Part shown: positions 37,277-50,463 of the stretch, piece after piece
How positions within the stretch are numbered: position 1 is the first letter of the stretch
Layout: every line of letters starts with the position of its first letter
NCBI GenBank assembly: GCA_963924555.1
Contig: OZ004588.1
Coordinates: 1-64,000, forward strand
Origin: Crambe crambe
Lineage: Eukaryota > Porifera > Demospongiae > Poecilosclerida > Crambeidae
Direction: 5' to 3'
DNA: 64,000 bases
The notes under the pieces: model-generated
What the model saw: the letters and a program-made list of their open reading frames with translations, nothing else
Databases searched by the model: none
What the model was told of the DNA's origin: nothing
Position numbers and translations under genes: made by a program

Positions 37277-38053
37277 TCAGGAAAATATTTCACCATAGGT
37301 CGACTTGATAGGAGCATGCAAGCTTTTTTCAGTTGGAGCTGCATTAGGGTCCCCTCCACGAGACAAGTAGAGATTATTGTATGGAAACTGCCGAGGTACC
37401 TGTTGAAAAAAAAAACAAAAAAAAACCAGCGAAATCTACCAGTGTAGATGAGACTGCATTGACCCCTGCTGATACAAAACTAGTGATTATCACTTACACA
37501 AGGCTTGCGTGAATAAGATTCATAGAGTTTAGACAGTCCGTAAACAAACCCAAGAAGAGAAAACATTGCTGCCAACTGACCCAAGGCCTCCCATCTAATG
37601 AGGAAGGGGTAAATTGGCATCTGCATGGGCAGCGCACTCACCTGGTGTAACGACCATTGTTCTCAACATAGTCACAAACCCACATATTTAGTATGTCATC
37701 TTGTTCGTGCAACTGAATATAGAGAATATAGATATTGTGATCTTGATGCTAATATCGATACCTACCGGGTCTCCCTTATTCCTGCGGTCTTGATCATCCC
37801 ACCACCCTTGAGCTGGAAGTTCCTGGGCTGAACGCCATGGCAACGCAGGATAATCACCAAGTGAGAACCCTTTATCTTTCTCGTATCCGCCTGCTCTGTA
37901 ACTGTAGCCTATTTTAACCATACTGTGGGTATCCCGTCATTTGTGACCATAATTGTGACACTTACCTCTTATGAGCTGTGAGGACGAAATTCTAGAAAGG
38001 GAAATAACGGCATCGCTTAGCCTAGACAACCGAAAAATTCTTAACAGAGACAT
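37277..38053 (-). CDS. NDUFB8: NADH dehydrogenase 1 beta subcomplex subunit 8
   Basis: Four exons. MSLLRIFRLSRLSDAV begins a basic, mitochondrial-targeting-like leader. Next come YSYRAGGYEKDKGFSLGDYP with ALPWRSAQELP, and a single membrane helix exon (RWEALGQLAAMFSLLGFVYG). The last exon reads RQFPYNNLYLSRGGDPNAAP and ends YGEIFS. The GDYPxLP, PYNNLYLxRGGDP and membrane-helix order is that of NDUFB8, an accessory subunit of the complex I membrane arm. It is convergent with the Ras gene (295 bp apart) and head to head with the secreted MRH-like gene. Confidence 0.9.
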
Positions 38054-38218
38054 TTTCTCGCTATCTTGACATTTTGCATTTGAAGTTCAAAGGTCGTGAT
38101 TGGTCGCACGTGCGATCGATATGACAAGCACGTGACCTTCACCGACAGGCGCATGCGCATTATACAGATCCAGCTAGCTAGCTAGCTAGGCGGAGCTGCT
38201 GAGCCTGCGGAGCTAGCT
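38054..38218. promoter_or_regulatory. Putative bidirectional promoter, NDUFB8 / MRH-like gene
   Basis: 165 bp separate divergent start codons. It contains GGCGCATGCGCATTA (an NRF1-type palindrome GCGCATGCGC), fitting a nuclear gene for a mitochondrial protein, plus CACGTGCG and CACGTGACC E-box cores and a GCTAGCTAGCTAG run near the + start. Confidence 0.65.
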
Positions 38219-38838
38219 ATGGCCACGGTAAAAGTTATCCTGGCAACTTTAGTGGTGTGTGGACTTCTAGGGACAGGATATACTGCTCAATGCATGCCTG
38301 ATCCAACCAATCCTTGTAAAGCAAGATGCAATGGCACTATGTTTGACATCACCAACCTCTTTGACTACCCGTAAGCATTGACGGTAGTTATGACTCTAAC
38401 TAGCTATAATAACACTTTGCATAGAGTGAAGTTGAGTGAAAGTCGTGGATATGTATATGTGTGGAGTCCTTGCACAGGCTACACGCAATGTAACACCAAC
38501 AACCCTCGAAATGACCGTGACTGCGCTGTGTGCCAACATGCTGACCAATACTACAATCTCGGACATGCATCGGATCCCATTTACCTCTTCAATTACCATT
38601 TTGACTCCTTTATGTACCAGATCCAGTACCCTTGGGGAGTTGATTGGAGGTACATACGTAATTTACACAATTGGACATGTCGACACCACTAGCTAAAACT
38701 CTTAACTTGTACTTTCTCTACAGGATGTCAGTTTTTACGTTTCTTCAAGATAAAACACAGGAAGAAACCACCATAGAGTTTACTGGAGAGGATCCATACC
38801 TCCAATATGTGAGCCTTGGTATCCAATGTAACAGATAA
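38219..38838 (+). CDS. Small secreted protein with a mannose-6-phosphate-receptor-like (MRH) fold
   Basis: Three exons encode about 155 residues. MATVKVILATLVVCGLLG is a clear signal peptide. The mature part has KARCNGTMFDITNLFDYP, SRGYVYVWSPCTGYTQC, RDCAVCQHADQYYNLG and, in the last exon, SVFTFLQDKTQEETTIEFT and SLGIQCNR. The C...G..FD[IL]..L opening, paired cysteines, AVCQ and a late beta-rich C-terminal Cys resemble the MRH domain of M6P receptors and related ER/secretory lectins. The mannose-binding Q/R/E/Y set cannot be assigned by eye. No membrane anchor, so likely secreted or lumenal. An AATAAA overlaps the stop region (near 38,837). Confidence 0.6.
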
Positions 38839-39028
38839 TAAAGCTCGAGTATTGTGCACTGCTCTAACTGTGTAGAACTTTCTAGTGAGGGGGAAATGTG
38901 TCGGTCAGCAGGTTTTTGATGGAAGTTGTAACAAGAACTTGAAGGAAAAAAATTAACCTGAAATATTAATTTCTTACTATAAACTTGTCCTTTTATCCCT
39001 CCAAAATAATTGTTCGATGTTTACTTAA

Positions 39029-42000
39029 TTAAGAAGCAGTTCCTGGCACATTAGCAGGTGCTGAGGCCTTCTGTGAAAGGTTAATTTTATCTCCAAGACT
39101 CAGTGCCATTCCCTACAATTGAGACAGGACAGGACAGGGTATGGGTACATACTCAATATTGAACTATTACAACACCTGTGTCTTAGCTCTGATGCGAACA
39201 TGACCTTGCACCGGAACATCTTCACCACCATCCAAGGGCTTCTCTATGCTCAAGTTCGCCAGAGCATCTTCACCAAATATACTGCGAGCGTAGAGATTGG
39301 CAGCCAAAAATCCACACTCACCAGTCAAGGCCTACAAGTGGAGAACAATTGCTGACACAAATTAGGCAATAAAACAACCACATGCATAAAGCACCTGCTT
39401 GGGAGTGAGACACTTCATGTTTGTAGTGGCTAAGAGATGCTCCAAGAACCCAGACAAATCCTTGATATTAGTGTTCACTGTGATCTTGTTCTCCCATTCA
39501 AATTCCACCCACATCTTCCGAAACTCCACCTCAGTACAAGTAGCAGGCTGAATATAGTCCATGATATCAATGTGAATATTGTTGAGCACCACACAGTTGC
39601 GATCCGCAGTAGAGCCAACAATATCATACACTGTAATGTAAGAACAAGTACATACAGATGTCTACATAACTGGATCCATACTTGCTGCTTAGAACTTACC
39701 AATGTTTCCAAAGATGATTCCATTCTCAGTGGATGAGACCTTAATGCTAGCCTGCAGCAGATAAATTCAACACTTCAATCCTACCCATTACATTGTGCTA
39801 TGAAGGCAAAGTGTCCCTTACCTTGATATTGATGAAGTCATGTGGCCCCACTGTACAGGGCATGGGCTTTTCCACCAGTTTGAGGTCGCCTAGTGTAGCC
39901 AGTTCTAAGGCAAGTCCTTGGAGAGTGTCGGGGGTTTGATTCACCACCAATACATCCAGCACAATGTCATACTGGTTCACGTTCACATATGCCTCGGCAT
40001 ACACAGGGTCAGAAAATCCAGTCAGTTGCACCACCTACATCATAGTGTAACGTTATACACGATCCATATCCTTATAAGGCACGTACTTTGTTCAATTGGG
40101 AACTGAATTTATCCCCTTCTTTCTGAACTGCGGTACTGCCTCCTGCAGTGGCCGTCAGCAAACTAAGCTCGTACTTGTTTTCCCCGATCTCATCTCGCTG
40201 CCCAGCCAGTTGCAAGAAGTTGATCAACTGGTCCGCATGGATATTTACTCCTTCCTCCTCCTCTGCAATCTGCAAGCCAAAAACTGTAACAAAAAAGGTA
40301 TTTTGAAGGAGATTAATTCGTACCTTTTTGTCTGTTTTTGCTTCCTGTTCTCGGACTTGGAGCATTTTTGCAAAAACGGAGCGAGACTGTTCTCCAAAGA
40401 CATCGGCCAACAATTGACTACGCTCTGACAGCACACGCAAACACACACACAAACGCTCAACGTCATCCTCTGTGATAGGCTACAGTCAACAAAGTGGTAT
40501 CAAGATGTTATCACCGTGAGAGGTAAAGCACCTTTTTGCAAATTCCAGAACGGCCAAGATGCAAGATACTAGCAATGATCAGCATGGCTTCTGCACAAAA
40601 GGCCTACAATTCCACACACACCAGCATGAGAGCAAACACAAGAAAATAGTTGAATGACTTACATTCCTACTCTCTGCCTGCTGCACCTCCTGCACGTAAC
40701 GAATGCTGAGCTTAGTCAGGGTAGAACTTAGAGCTGCTGCAATAAAGAATTTCCCCTCCAACAAATATCCTCTTAGTGGTGGACTATCACGAATAAAAAA
40801 CCATAATCTCGAGTAAACCAACAAACAGCACAACTTACACTTTTTCCTGCTTTGACACAGGAGTGGCAGTGAAGGCACTCTGAGTGGCATATGTCCCATG
40901 TGCAGTCACCAATGTGGATGCACCTGAGGAAGAGCTGCTCTGTTCGTTACCATCTCCCTCTTCCTCCTTTCCAGCAGCTTTCCGTAGCTCTGAGTCTACA
41001 ATGGGTATCTACCAAAGTGGAAAGAAGAGCTTACACCAAGAAAGATTAAGATCTCTAAGATACCTCTCCTAATGCAGTCCTTATTTCTGATAACACTCGA
41101 GAGATGTCTTCAACACTTGTGCAGTATTCCCCCAGAATCCACAGGGCTGCTCGATGGATACTAAAAAAAAATTTAAAAATTACTCTCGGTATTGCCTTCT
41201 TCCTGCATACTCACTTGACTGATTTAATGTGGGAGAAAACCTCCAGCAGTTTGCTGACCACATTAGGTTTAAGCTGAGGGTAGCGCTGTACTGCCTCTCT
41301 CACAAACACCAAAACATCCTCAGACGTCCCTTCATCACTATCCGAGAGAAACTCCAACAGCTGAGGTAAGACAAGACTTCCACAATTAGTGTCAGAATGA
41401 GAATGATAGCCACAAAACATACCAGAGGTACCACAGCAGGAGCTACGCTCGTGAATCGAATGGAACATGAATGGAGTGTTCGAACAAGCGACTGTCGATA
41501 GCTGGCTAGGTCGGCACTATCAGCACCACTCTCGCTACTGCTACCGTTGCTACTATTTGCTACTTCCTTCTTCAACACCATCACCACCTACGCACCCACA
41601 ATAATACCCTTACAGATCAAGGTGAGATTGGACATACTTCTTCCACATTCCTGGAATTAACAAGATCTAACACCAATTCCAATGTCTTTTTGCGAACGTC
41701 CAAAGATGGAGAAGATAAGACATGAAGAATATCCATCAAAAGATCCTAAAGAAGACAGTCGATAAATCACAAATTTCTCACAATTAAGTCATACCTGAAG
41801 AACTTTCTCATGAATACGCACATCCTTAAGGGAAGTAAGCCGATCCAAAACTATGAGTTTGATATTGTTGTCACTCTCCTTCACAATCAGGTCTATGTAG
41901 CATTGAGCAGCAGCCTGTGGTAATCATGGATTAGATAGTCTGTACTCAGCTTTTTTGCACAGAACACACCTTGACAGCCGTGGGTGTTGAAGTAAGGGTG

Positions 42001-43137
42001 ACCAGTGTACCTGCTGCCTCATAGCGTACAGCAGCACTAGTAGAGTTCAGCAAGTTGTAGATGCATCGTATGAACCGAGCACGCTCAGCAGGATTGGCAT
42101 GACAAACCTGAAATACACGTTTGTAGCGCAATCTTTGAAATAATAGTACGGTAAGATGAATCACTCCACCTTGTACACCAACTCCACAATCACCAACTGC
42201 AGAATGTCATTGAACTCATTCACTTGATCAATGCAAGATGTCAGATAGTCCAAGGCCCTCTCCTACGTTATAATAAGTGGAGGTGACATGTTGTACTCTA
42301 GCTCGTGGACATTGGCTAACTCAACGTTAACCAACATACAGACCCTGTCCACATGAATTAGCATCATGAAGGCGTTTCTCTTGCATGATGCATCTTGCTC
42401 CCCTTCCAAATAGGTGTGAATCAGTTCAGGAGCATCTGGGATCAGACCATCGAAATTCCTGCAAGGAATTGAAAGAAAGAAATCGTACCTATTTCATTAC
42501 GCAGAATTGAGTGGACTCTGACCTGAAGATGGTATAAATGGCCAGCACGGCATTCCTTCGAACATAAGCATGGCGATGATCAAGACAAGCACGGATGGAT
42601 GGCATTAATGGTTCTAGCAATTCAGGCTCCTTCAGTTTGCACAAGAAACGCAAAGTAGAACCACGAATGAACTCGTTTGGATGTTGGAGATCCTACATAA
42701 TTATATGCGCACAAAGTACAACCATAAGACCGTTCATCTTTCACCCCCACCAGTCCATTCACCTTACGATAAGCATCACAGACCAAGATCATCTCATGGA
42801 GAAGTTTACCATCAGCACTGGTTTTGGGCCATATTTCCCAGAAAATGAGGAGTAGCTTTTTGATTTGATGGTCGTTACAGGGCAGGACAAATCGTATGAT
42901 GGTCATGAGCAAGCCAGGCAAACGTTCTCCATTCAGCACCAGCTGGATCACTTTCTTCAAGGCCCCAGCTTTTCCACGATTGTCACCATGTTCTGATAGA
43001 GAGAATGGATAGCATTATAGTTTATAGTGATTATTAAATTTAACCTCACCTAAATCGTGCTTGATCTGCTGTTCGTTGGGCATCTCTGTCTCGTGAGGGT
43101 TATTTATAATGGTGTAGCACGGTTGCTCCCCAGACAT
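39029..43137 (-). CDS. COPB1: Coatomer subunit beta (beta-COP)
   Basis: About 950 residues in many exons, from [16 protein letters not shown] at 43,137 to [16 protein letters not shown] and a TAA at 39,029-39,031. The adaptin-like N-terminal half has [57 protein letters not shown] and [20 protein letters not shown]. The appendage half has [37 protein letters not shown] and [16 protein letters not shown]. These are the beta-COP adaptin and appendage-platform regions. It is a subunit of the COPI coat for Golgi-to-ER traffic. It lies downstream of USP47 on the same strand, 236 bp away, and converges with the MRH-like gene. Confidence 0.96.
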
Positions 43138-43373
43138 ATCGCTCTACACTCTCGAGGAACAGTATGTAAAAAGTCAGTCCACGAGTACGACAAATGCTGA
43201 ATGATGATTTCTAGTAAGTGCGCACTAACATCATAGACACAGCGACCTTTACCAAAATGCTTTATTATTAAGACAAAAAAAAACGTGCAATAAATTATAT
43301 TTTTACAGAGAAAGAAGAAAAAGAAGAGATACTACGCACAAATTTTTAAAAAGAATAAACTACTGCAAGAAAA

Positions 43374-46300
43374 TCAGCCTTCAGAGGCTGCTGGGGAAGT
43401 GACATCATCATCGTCAGTCTTTATCTTGACGGCTAGTTCAGGCTTACGGACCCGATTGGATGATCCTGTGTACCCACTCAATCTAACAAAATAAAATTTT
43501 AAAAGTTCATTTATCAATCTTAACCCTTTAGCTATTAAAAATAGTAACTCCTCATACCCCTTATGCTTTACATAGTAATTCCTTATAGCCCTTATGCTAT
43601 TGAAAATGGGCTAACTCCACATAGTAACTCATTGCAGCTCAGTAACTTGCAAAAAGTAACCTTATTTTTTCTTCTTTTTGAAGTTTAGTTCTCTTGTCAG
43701 TGCTGAGTTCAGAAACTTGTTCCTCAGAATCCCTAGAATTACATCAAGTGAATGAATTACTTTGGGGAAAGGAGGTCGAATGTACTCACTTGAAATAGAG
43801 GATAGCGCCATCATCGTAGATGGCCAGCGGAGAGGAATTGATGCTGGGCACTGCAGGATTCCACTCCAGATCACTCTCTAAATCAAGCACTGACATCTCA
43901 CATGGAAATGATCCAAAAGCCTACAAAAATTGGCCACATCAGCACATGGTTACATCATACCACCAACACTTCTTACCTTTGCAAATTGAACTCTTTCCAC
44001 GGGAATTCCACTGAACTCTGATAATTTCTGTTTCAAGTGTTCAGGTGTGTTTTCATCTAAAATGACTTCACTAGTTTTGTCCACACTGTAGGTGCTGGGT
44101 CTCCAACGACGGACATACACTTGCATCTGAGTAGCATGCTTCATAGGGTCATCACCTGGACACATTGCCGACACACCATACATATCTACTTCATGCTACT
44201 TTCTGCACATGCACACCTTCCAAAGGTTCAATGAACATCTCATAGTTGGCAAACACATGGATATCCTTCTCAAAGACTTGATCATCAAGGTATATTGTAC
44301 CAGGAGAGCGCCAAGTCTTCTTACGTAGCCGCATTCTAAGAAGATCACATAAATACTATGATGCGAAACCACATCTTCATTAGTTCAGTTAAAAAACTAT
44401 TGTGTAGATATTGCTGGCTAGCAATGAAGGTATCAATCCATGTAAAATTCCAGTGCCCCACCCTCTCCCCCCCCCCATATGAAACACTGCCTTCACCTGT
44501 CCACTTTCAATGGAAATTCAACTCCTTGTTCGTATGCCTCCTTGACAAGTCTGTGTTTCAGCTCTCGTACTGTCATACCTTTGGCCACAATGGAGTCTAA
44601 CAGAGACTTGAAAAACTGAAATACAATATGGCATCACAATCAACTAGTGTCCATGTACACTACAGGTCGAGGTACAGCCAACAGCCAATCCTAACTATGC
44701 TAGCCATAATGCAGGCACATGAGAACTCACCTCCACTTCATTTACACGCAGCAAGGAGAGTTTGATACGGAATTCTCCGGGTAGCAGTGCCCGCCCCAAA
44801 CGCACTATCATTCGTGTTTCATTAGGCACATTCTGTAAAGGATCCTGCAAACGAAAGATCTCGTACTCCTGGTTATTGCTATACACCCTGTAAATCTGTG
44901 CAAGAGTACACACAAACAAACCAACACATCAATATCATAAGGGAAAACAAGTTTATAGTCTAACCTTGAAGTCAGCAGCAGGCACTTGTACTATGTCCTC
45001 CAACACTTGCTTCAGATCACCCAAGTTCTTCCTGCGGTCTATCTGAACAGTGATGACTGCATATCCACACGTGCATACGTGATGATTCCAGCAGATGTTA
45101 CTAAGAAACTGTACCTCTCTGTAGGGGTCTGTTGACATCATCCATGTCCCTCCTGACTTCCTCCTCATTATTCGTGTTCTCCGTTGAGTTGGCCTCCTCT
45201 GCAGGTTTGTCCTCCTCCATCTTAACAGGGGAGGATGCCTCTCCTGCCACACTTGTTCCTTGATCTTCAACCTCTACCTCTTGTTTCTGATTGTTTCTCT
45301 GCCCATTCCCATTTTCCCCCTCCTCACTCCCATCCATACCCTCCCCCAACTGCTCACCAGCCACTGCCTCTGCTCCACCCACATTCTCACCCTTGCCACT
45401 TGCATTAGCATTATTCGGGTCTACAAAATTGTCTTTAAAACCATTCGCAGTGTCGTCATTCACTTGAGGCTGGGCACTCGGTTTGCCCTTCAGTCGGGCT
45501 GGAGTGGGTGGAACTGTCACCAAGAGAGTGATGGTGTTGGAAAACTTGTCAATGACACGATTCATGATGGAGCTCTGATAATCTCTGCAAAAGTCCTCAG
45601 GGTCACAGCACACAAATACCTACGGAACACAAACACACATCATTCACAACCTCATTAAAGAAGAAGAGGCCAACCGTGTGCTTTCTGTTATAAAAGCCTT
45701 CACTTTTGAGAGTTTGTTCAGGAGGCTCCAGAGGTTTGCCTTCATTCTGGTAAGTTTCAATAGCTACAACCATTACATCCGCAGCCAAACCACAACAATG
45801 CTGCAAATCACAGTCAAGAAAATCAAGATATTCTGTGGATATTTGATACACATACATTAGCAATTTCAATCTTGAGTTGTTGCACAGTCCAGCCTTGCTC
45901 TGCCCTCATCTGCACAGGCTCTCGCACCTTTTCCTCGGGAAGATCTATCACCAGCACTTTCAAATTCAGCCCACCTTTATTATAGACTTTAAACTGTGAC
46001 CCCTCGGGACGAATCTCCATGAAGATTTCAAAAGAATAGTAGGAGCGGGCACCACCCACATGGGAACCAAATGTCACCTCCTACATTCGAGTACATGTAC
46101 ACGACATCTAGCTAGCAATCCTCATGAATCAAGTCAAACCAGTATAACCAAGGGCCCAATAACTGGTTGACTTATCACATACTGGTTGGAGTTTATCATG
46201 AAAGGTCACAAAGGTGTTAATATAACATTCATATCAACTGTATAAACAACACACACACTATGCCAGAGCACACAGGTACGTATGTACCTCCTGAGTAGTG

Positions 46301-49300
46301 TCAAAGGACTGGTCCAACGTCTCAGTGTACTCGTCATATCGAACTAAGCGACAACGATCCAATGGGACCAACTCAGAAAGACCTAAAATCTACACCATTC
46401 AATTTCAGATCAGAATAGCTACACGTAGCAACTACTACTACTACTCACCTTGTATGCCTCTAATGTGGCCTCTCTCAGGGTTTTATCTTTGTGTATTTCA
46501 AGTTTTCTCTCCACCAGCTCATTGGTGGACGGATGACGCATAAATACACGAAACTAAAACCAGTCAATATGAAGAGATGTGCTTAGATTACGAAATTGCA
46601 TACTTTGCAGAGATTTTTCTCCCACTTTTCTCGTTCCCTCTCACGCTGCTCTTGCTCCTTCTCCTCCTTAATCTGCTGCAATATGTGCTCTGGTAGTTCC
46701 TCATTTTTCGGGAACGCTGCATGTCCATGCATGTTGCACATGATATAGGTCGCATGGTATCAACCAGTACAAGCTGGATAACTTACATTGGTTTTTTGTC
46801 TTGTCCACTTGACGGTACATTAACATGTATGCATTGGCCGAACTGGGGCAAAACAATGGACTCATCCAACTTTCCAGATCGTGTGCCTATGGCACTCAAC
46901 TCACCTAGCATACATTGAAGAATAGTAAGACCTCGTCCTGTCATTCCCACCAAATGCTTGTTCTATATCATGGCGTGAGATCTGTACAAATCCAAGAATG
47001 TAGTTCAACCAGCACTTTAGACCTGGCAATCACATCAACTATCACTGCTCACCCTGGTCACTGACTGGTCATTGAAACTGTACCACTGCTTATCAGAAAG
47101 AGATCTGCAGGGAAAGAAGAAAGGTCATGTCTTGTCCTCCGATGCTTTACCAGACTGACTTGATGTACGCATAATAGTGCCCACCAATAGCACTTCCAGA
47201 ATGGATCATGATAGAAAACAACTCGTACACATAAGGACCCTATTAAAAACAATCTCAAGCAATTAAAACCTACATACTTTAGATCACTGAACCTCTTTCA
47301 ACATCTCTGCCAGTTTAGACCCTGTTGCTACTCCTTCTTCTTCTCCGTCTGATTGAGATGCAGACTCCGCAGGTCTTATGCTAGAACAATGTGCACACTC
47401 AGCAAGGACACCAACAACAGAAATGACTCACTATGACGAACGACTTCCATCAAACTTCTCAGTGACAAAATCCTTGTACTCTTTCTCGAAATCCAAATCC
47501 TCATCATGTTCAGGCTAAGAATTATATGGAGTACTTATGTTCATTAGCATCTAGGAAAATAAATTTCCCAAGTCTATAACCTTGGTAAATAATTGAAAAT
47601 GGCTTAAAATTTTTACATAAGCAGATTTAAACTGAATGCTTAGATTCGCATTACATAATTTCAACTGGTTCCCTCTTCATAGATACTGCATGCCAACCTC
47701 ACCATGTCTGAAGGATCCACAAATCTGTTGAGATTGAGAACATTGGGAAAAGTCATTCTGTCGTTGAGTTTCATCCGATTCATGGTGGAATAATCAAAGT
47801 CAAACCTCTTCAATTGCAAAGTCAGCAGATAAGGAAAACGTGTAAACTTCAATCCCTAAAGTGCACAAGAAAATGAGTTGAGGAGCTTCAAATGACATCA
47901 CGATATACATGTGCTTCATAATAATACATTAACGTTATCCAGCCAAATAGCACCATATACATTAGCTATCACTATGGTAACTATATACCTTCCGAGCATC
48001 ACATTTTCTTTTACAGTTTTCGCAAGAGTACTGGTTGTCACCACTCAATGTTTCTGGGGCAACAAACCCATCCAGAGCTTCTTCCTGCATATTTATGCAA
48101 AAACTTACACACACCAGACACTATCTTATCCTGCTCACCACACTGCCATAAGACTTGGAGCCACCAAAGGGCTTAATCACCAGCGGAATGTCGAGAAAAT
48201 GGTCCTTTCTTGCACTCTCATTTTTGCACTGGAGAGAGAAGCCACCACTGAATAAAAAATGCTCTCACAGATAGACAGAATAATACCTCAAGACACTCGA
48301 CATAATCCTTCATGTCTCCCTGGTAGAGTTCATTGATGAGTTCGGGTCGCTTATGGCCATCTTTCCTCAACCTCTTCTCCAAAGCATCAAACATGACTCT
48401 GCACAGTTCCTGCACATCATGCTGCTGCCAAGCTGCCAAAACAAATCACTCGTCACAATTATATCACCCCAGTCTTGCCAGTTGGCTATACCTTCACTAC
48501 TATCCCACCCAAAGCTCTTTGTGACATCAGTTGTCTCCACTGCCCTCTTGATGGAAGTCTAAAGGAAATTTAAAAATCAAGTGTATCGAGTTAACATTCT
48601 TTATCGAGTCACCTGAAGATGAATGAAGAGTCGCTGAAGTTGATAAGGGATGCTCTTGATACCTTCTCCTACATCTCCATTAAACTTCCAGCTGATTAAA
48701 CAAGCCAATATATAATTGACACACCCACCTTCCCACTGTACATATCTCCACTGCACTTACCCATAGAGAGCAATTCTGAACTCGGGGGTCATGTACAGTG
48801 TTTGAAGGAAGCTGTTGAGGTAACAAGTCATGGCTTGATTCACCAACCCCACAAAACCTGCAAAAGACCCTCACTTCATAATTTGACCCTCCACAAGCAA
48901 CACACTACGTAGCCCAAAGAAGCAACTTAAGTAGCACACACCTGTATCAGACTTGTTTGAATAGCTCCAAGAAGTAGTGGTCGTGGAGGAGGTAGGGTTA
49001 TTAAGTTGAGGAGAACTGGTTGTCAGAGAGACGGAGGTAGCTGTGCTTATTGTTGTCTCAGCTCCTTCTGGCTGTTGGCTAGTGTTACTGACTATGATGG
49101 GAGGAGCATCCGGCCCATCCCGCAGAAACAGAGTGCAGCGCTCCGGCTCCGAAGGCATCCCCAACTCATATAGAGTCTGAGTAGATTTGGGAGAGAGCGG
49201 AGTGGCCAAATCTGCATTATCTGAGTCCTGATTGTCCCACGCCAGCAGAAATGACTGGTCTTCATAGCCTGCAGGCATTTAAAAAAAAGATAAACATGAC

Positions 49301-49738
49301 CCCCTTCTATCAAATGCCATGATTACTGTGACATGTTACCAGCATTATTCACAGACCTGCTTCCTTGGCCACAGCAGAGTAGAGATCTGTGACTGAGCAG
49401 GAAAGCGGAAGGGAATAGTTGTAGCGTGACTTCTGCTTGTCGGTGTCTGTAATATCCTTGATCACAAACTTAACGGCTGGCTCCTGCACGCCTGCAGCAT
49501 GCCTCACCACCATCTTATCCTCACTCGAGCCAACATCAGCTTCCATCTCAGTACTCCCTCCATTGGCACTAGCATCCTCTCCTGGGGTCACACTCTTCTC
49601 TGGCCCCATAGCGGTCATCTCCACTGCTTCACCCTGAGCCTCTGTTGCCTCCTCCCCCTCCCCAACATTAGAGGGTTGGGAATCTGCTGAAACAGCACAG
49701 CCTGCAGCACCTTCTATGGCTTCAGTACGTTCAGCCAT
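43374..49738 (-). CDS. USP47: Ubiquitin carboxyl-terminal hydrolase 47
   Basis: A large gene of more than 20 exons from [20 protein letters not shown] at 49,738 to [13 protein letters not shown] at 43,374. The catalytic domain has the Cys box [19 protein letters not shown] (near 48.8 kb), [19 protein letters not shown], the zinc-binding pair [28 protein letters not shown] and the His box [14 protein letters not shown] (near 47.2 kb). C-terminal ubiquitin-like and USP47-specific regions include [25 protein letters not shown] and [17 protein letters not shown]47 deubiquitinates DNA polymerase beta and other targets. The Cys/His elements are intact, so activity is expected. The Thr/Ser-rich stretch after the first ubiquitin-like part is lineage-specific. 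Confidence 0.95.
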
Positions 49739-50101
49739 TCAAATACTAAACCAAAAAGAGCACAGCTAGATAAATGATCATCAAAAAAATCACTATGGCT
49801 ATATAAAATCACAACATTACCTGCCAGCCAGCCTTTTTTCCACAACTGGATTTCGAGTCCTTCACAGGATAGCTAGCCAGCTAGCTACTGACTGGTCACA
49901 CTACCAGATAATAACTCGAGCACCAATTCTTTTAAATATAGCTAAAGCTCAAAGAACCAACATATGCTTGCTCGGTCATAGACTTAATCACGTGATATTA
50001 AGGTATCGTGCACGCGATAGCGCAAAATTTATTATTGTATCTTGATGATTTCGGCTGCCTCGGTTCGCTCAAACACCGGTGTTCTTCTTTTTAAGCGCGT
50101 C
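49739..50101. promoter_or_regulatory. Putative bidirectional promoter, USP47 / PCBD
   Basis: 363 bp between divergent starts. No ORF. Contains CACGTGATATTA near 49,990 and several CpGs around 50,005-50,100. Parts of it are probably 5' UTR of both genes. Confidence 0.5.
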
Positions 50102-50463
50102 ATGGTGAGTGAGGCACGTTACTGTGGTAATGCTATCACCTTCTTCTGTAGGCATCATCCCCTAAAAGAATTAAATTGAGTGAGGAAGAACGCTCAAAAG
50201 ACCTGAAGCGTCTTCAAGAAACTGGATGGAGTCTTGTAGATGGAAGAGATGCCATCAAGAAGCAGTTTAATTTTGGTGATTTTAATGGAGCATGGGGGTT
50301 CATGTCACGTGTGGCACTCAAGGCAGAGAGTATGAATCATCACCCCGAATGGTTCAATGTCTACAACAAAGTTGAAGTCACTCTCTCAACACACGACTGT
50401 CAGGGACTCTCCATTCGAGATATAAAACTTGCCAACTTTATGGATTCCCTAGCTAATAATTGA
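50102..50463 (+). CDS. PCBD1: Pterin-4a-carbinolamine dehydratase (PCBD/DCoH family)
   Basis: Two exons. ATG at 50,102 is followed at once by a donor (GTGAGT) and a 47-bp intron ending TTCTGTAG. The second exon continues [18 protein letters not shown] and ends FMDSLANN. The protein (about 104 residues) has [40 protein letters not shown] and [16 protein letters not shown], the family core in which the H-H-P-E-W segment supplies the catalytic histidines, plus [12 protein letters not shown]. It dehydrates 4a-hydroxytetrahydrobiopterin in BH4 recycling and in vertebrates also acts as an HNF1 dimerisation cofactor. PCBD1 and PCBD2 cannot be told apart here. Confidence 0.92.

Noticed and set aside
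45260-45658. 132-codon + strand ORF
   Set aside because: Antisense of a USP47 acidic exon whose minus-strand reading is clearly the coding one.
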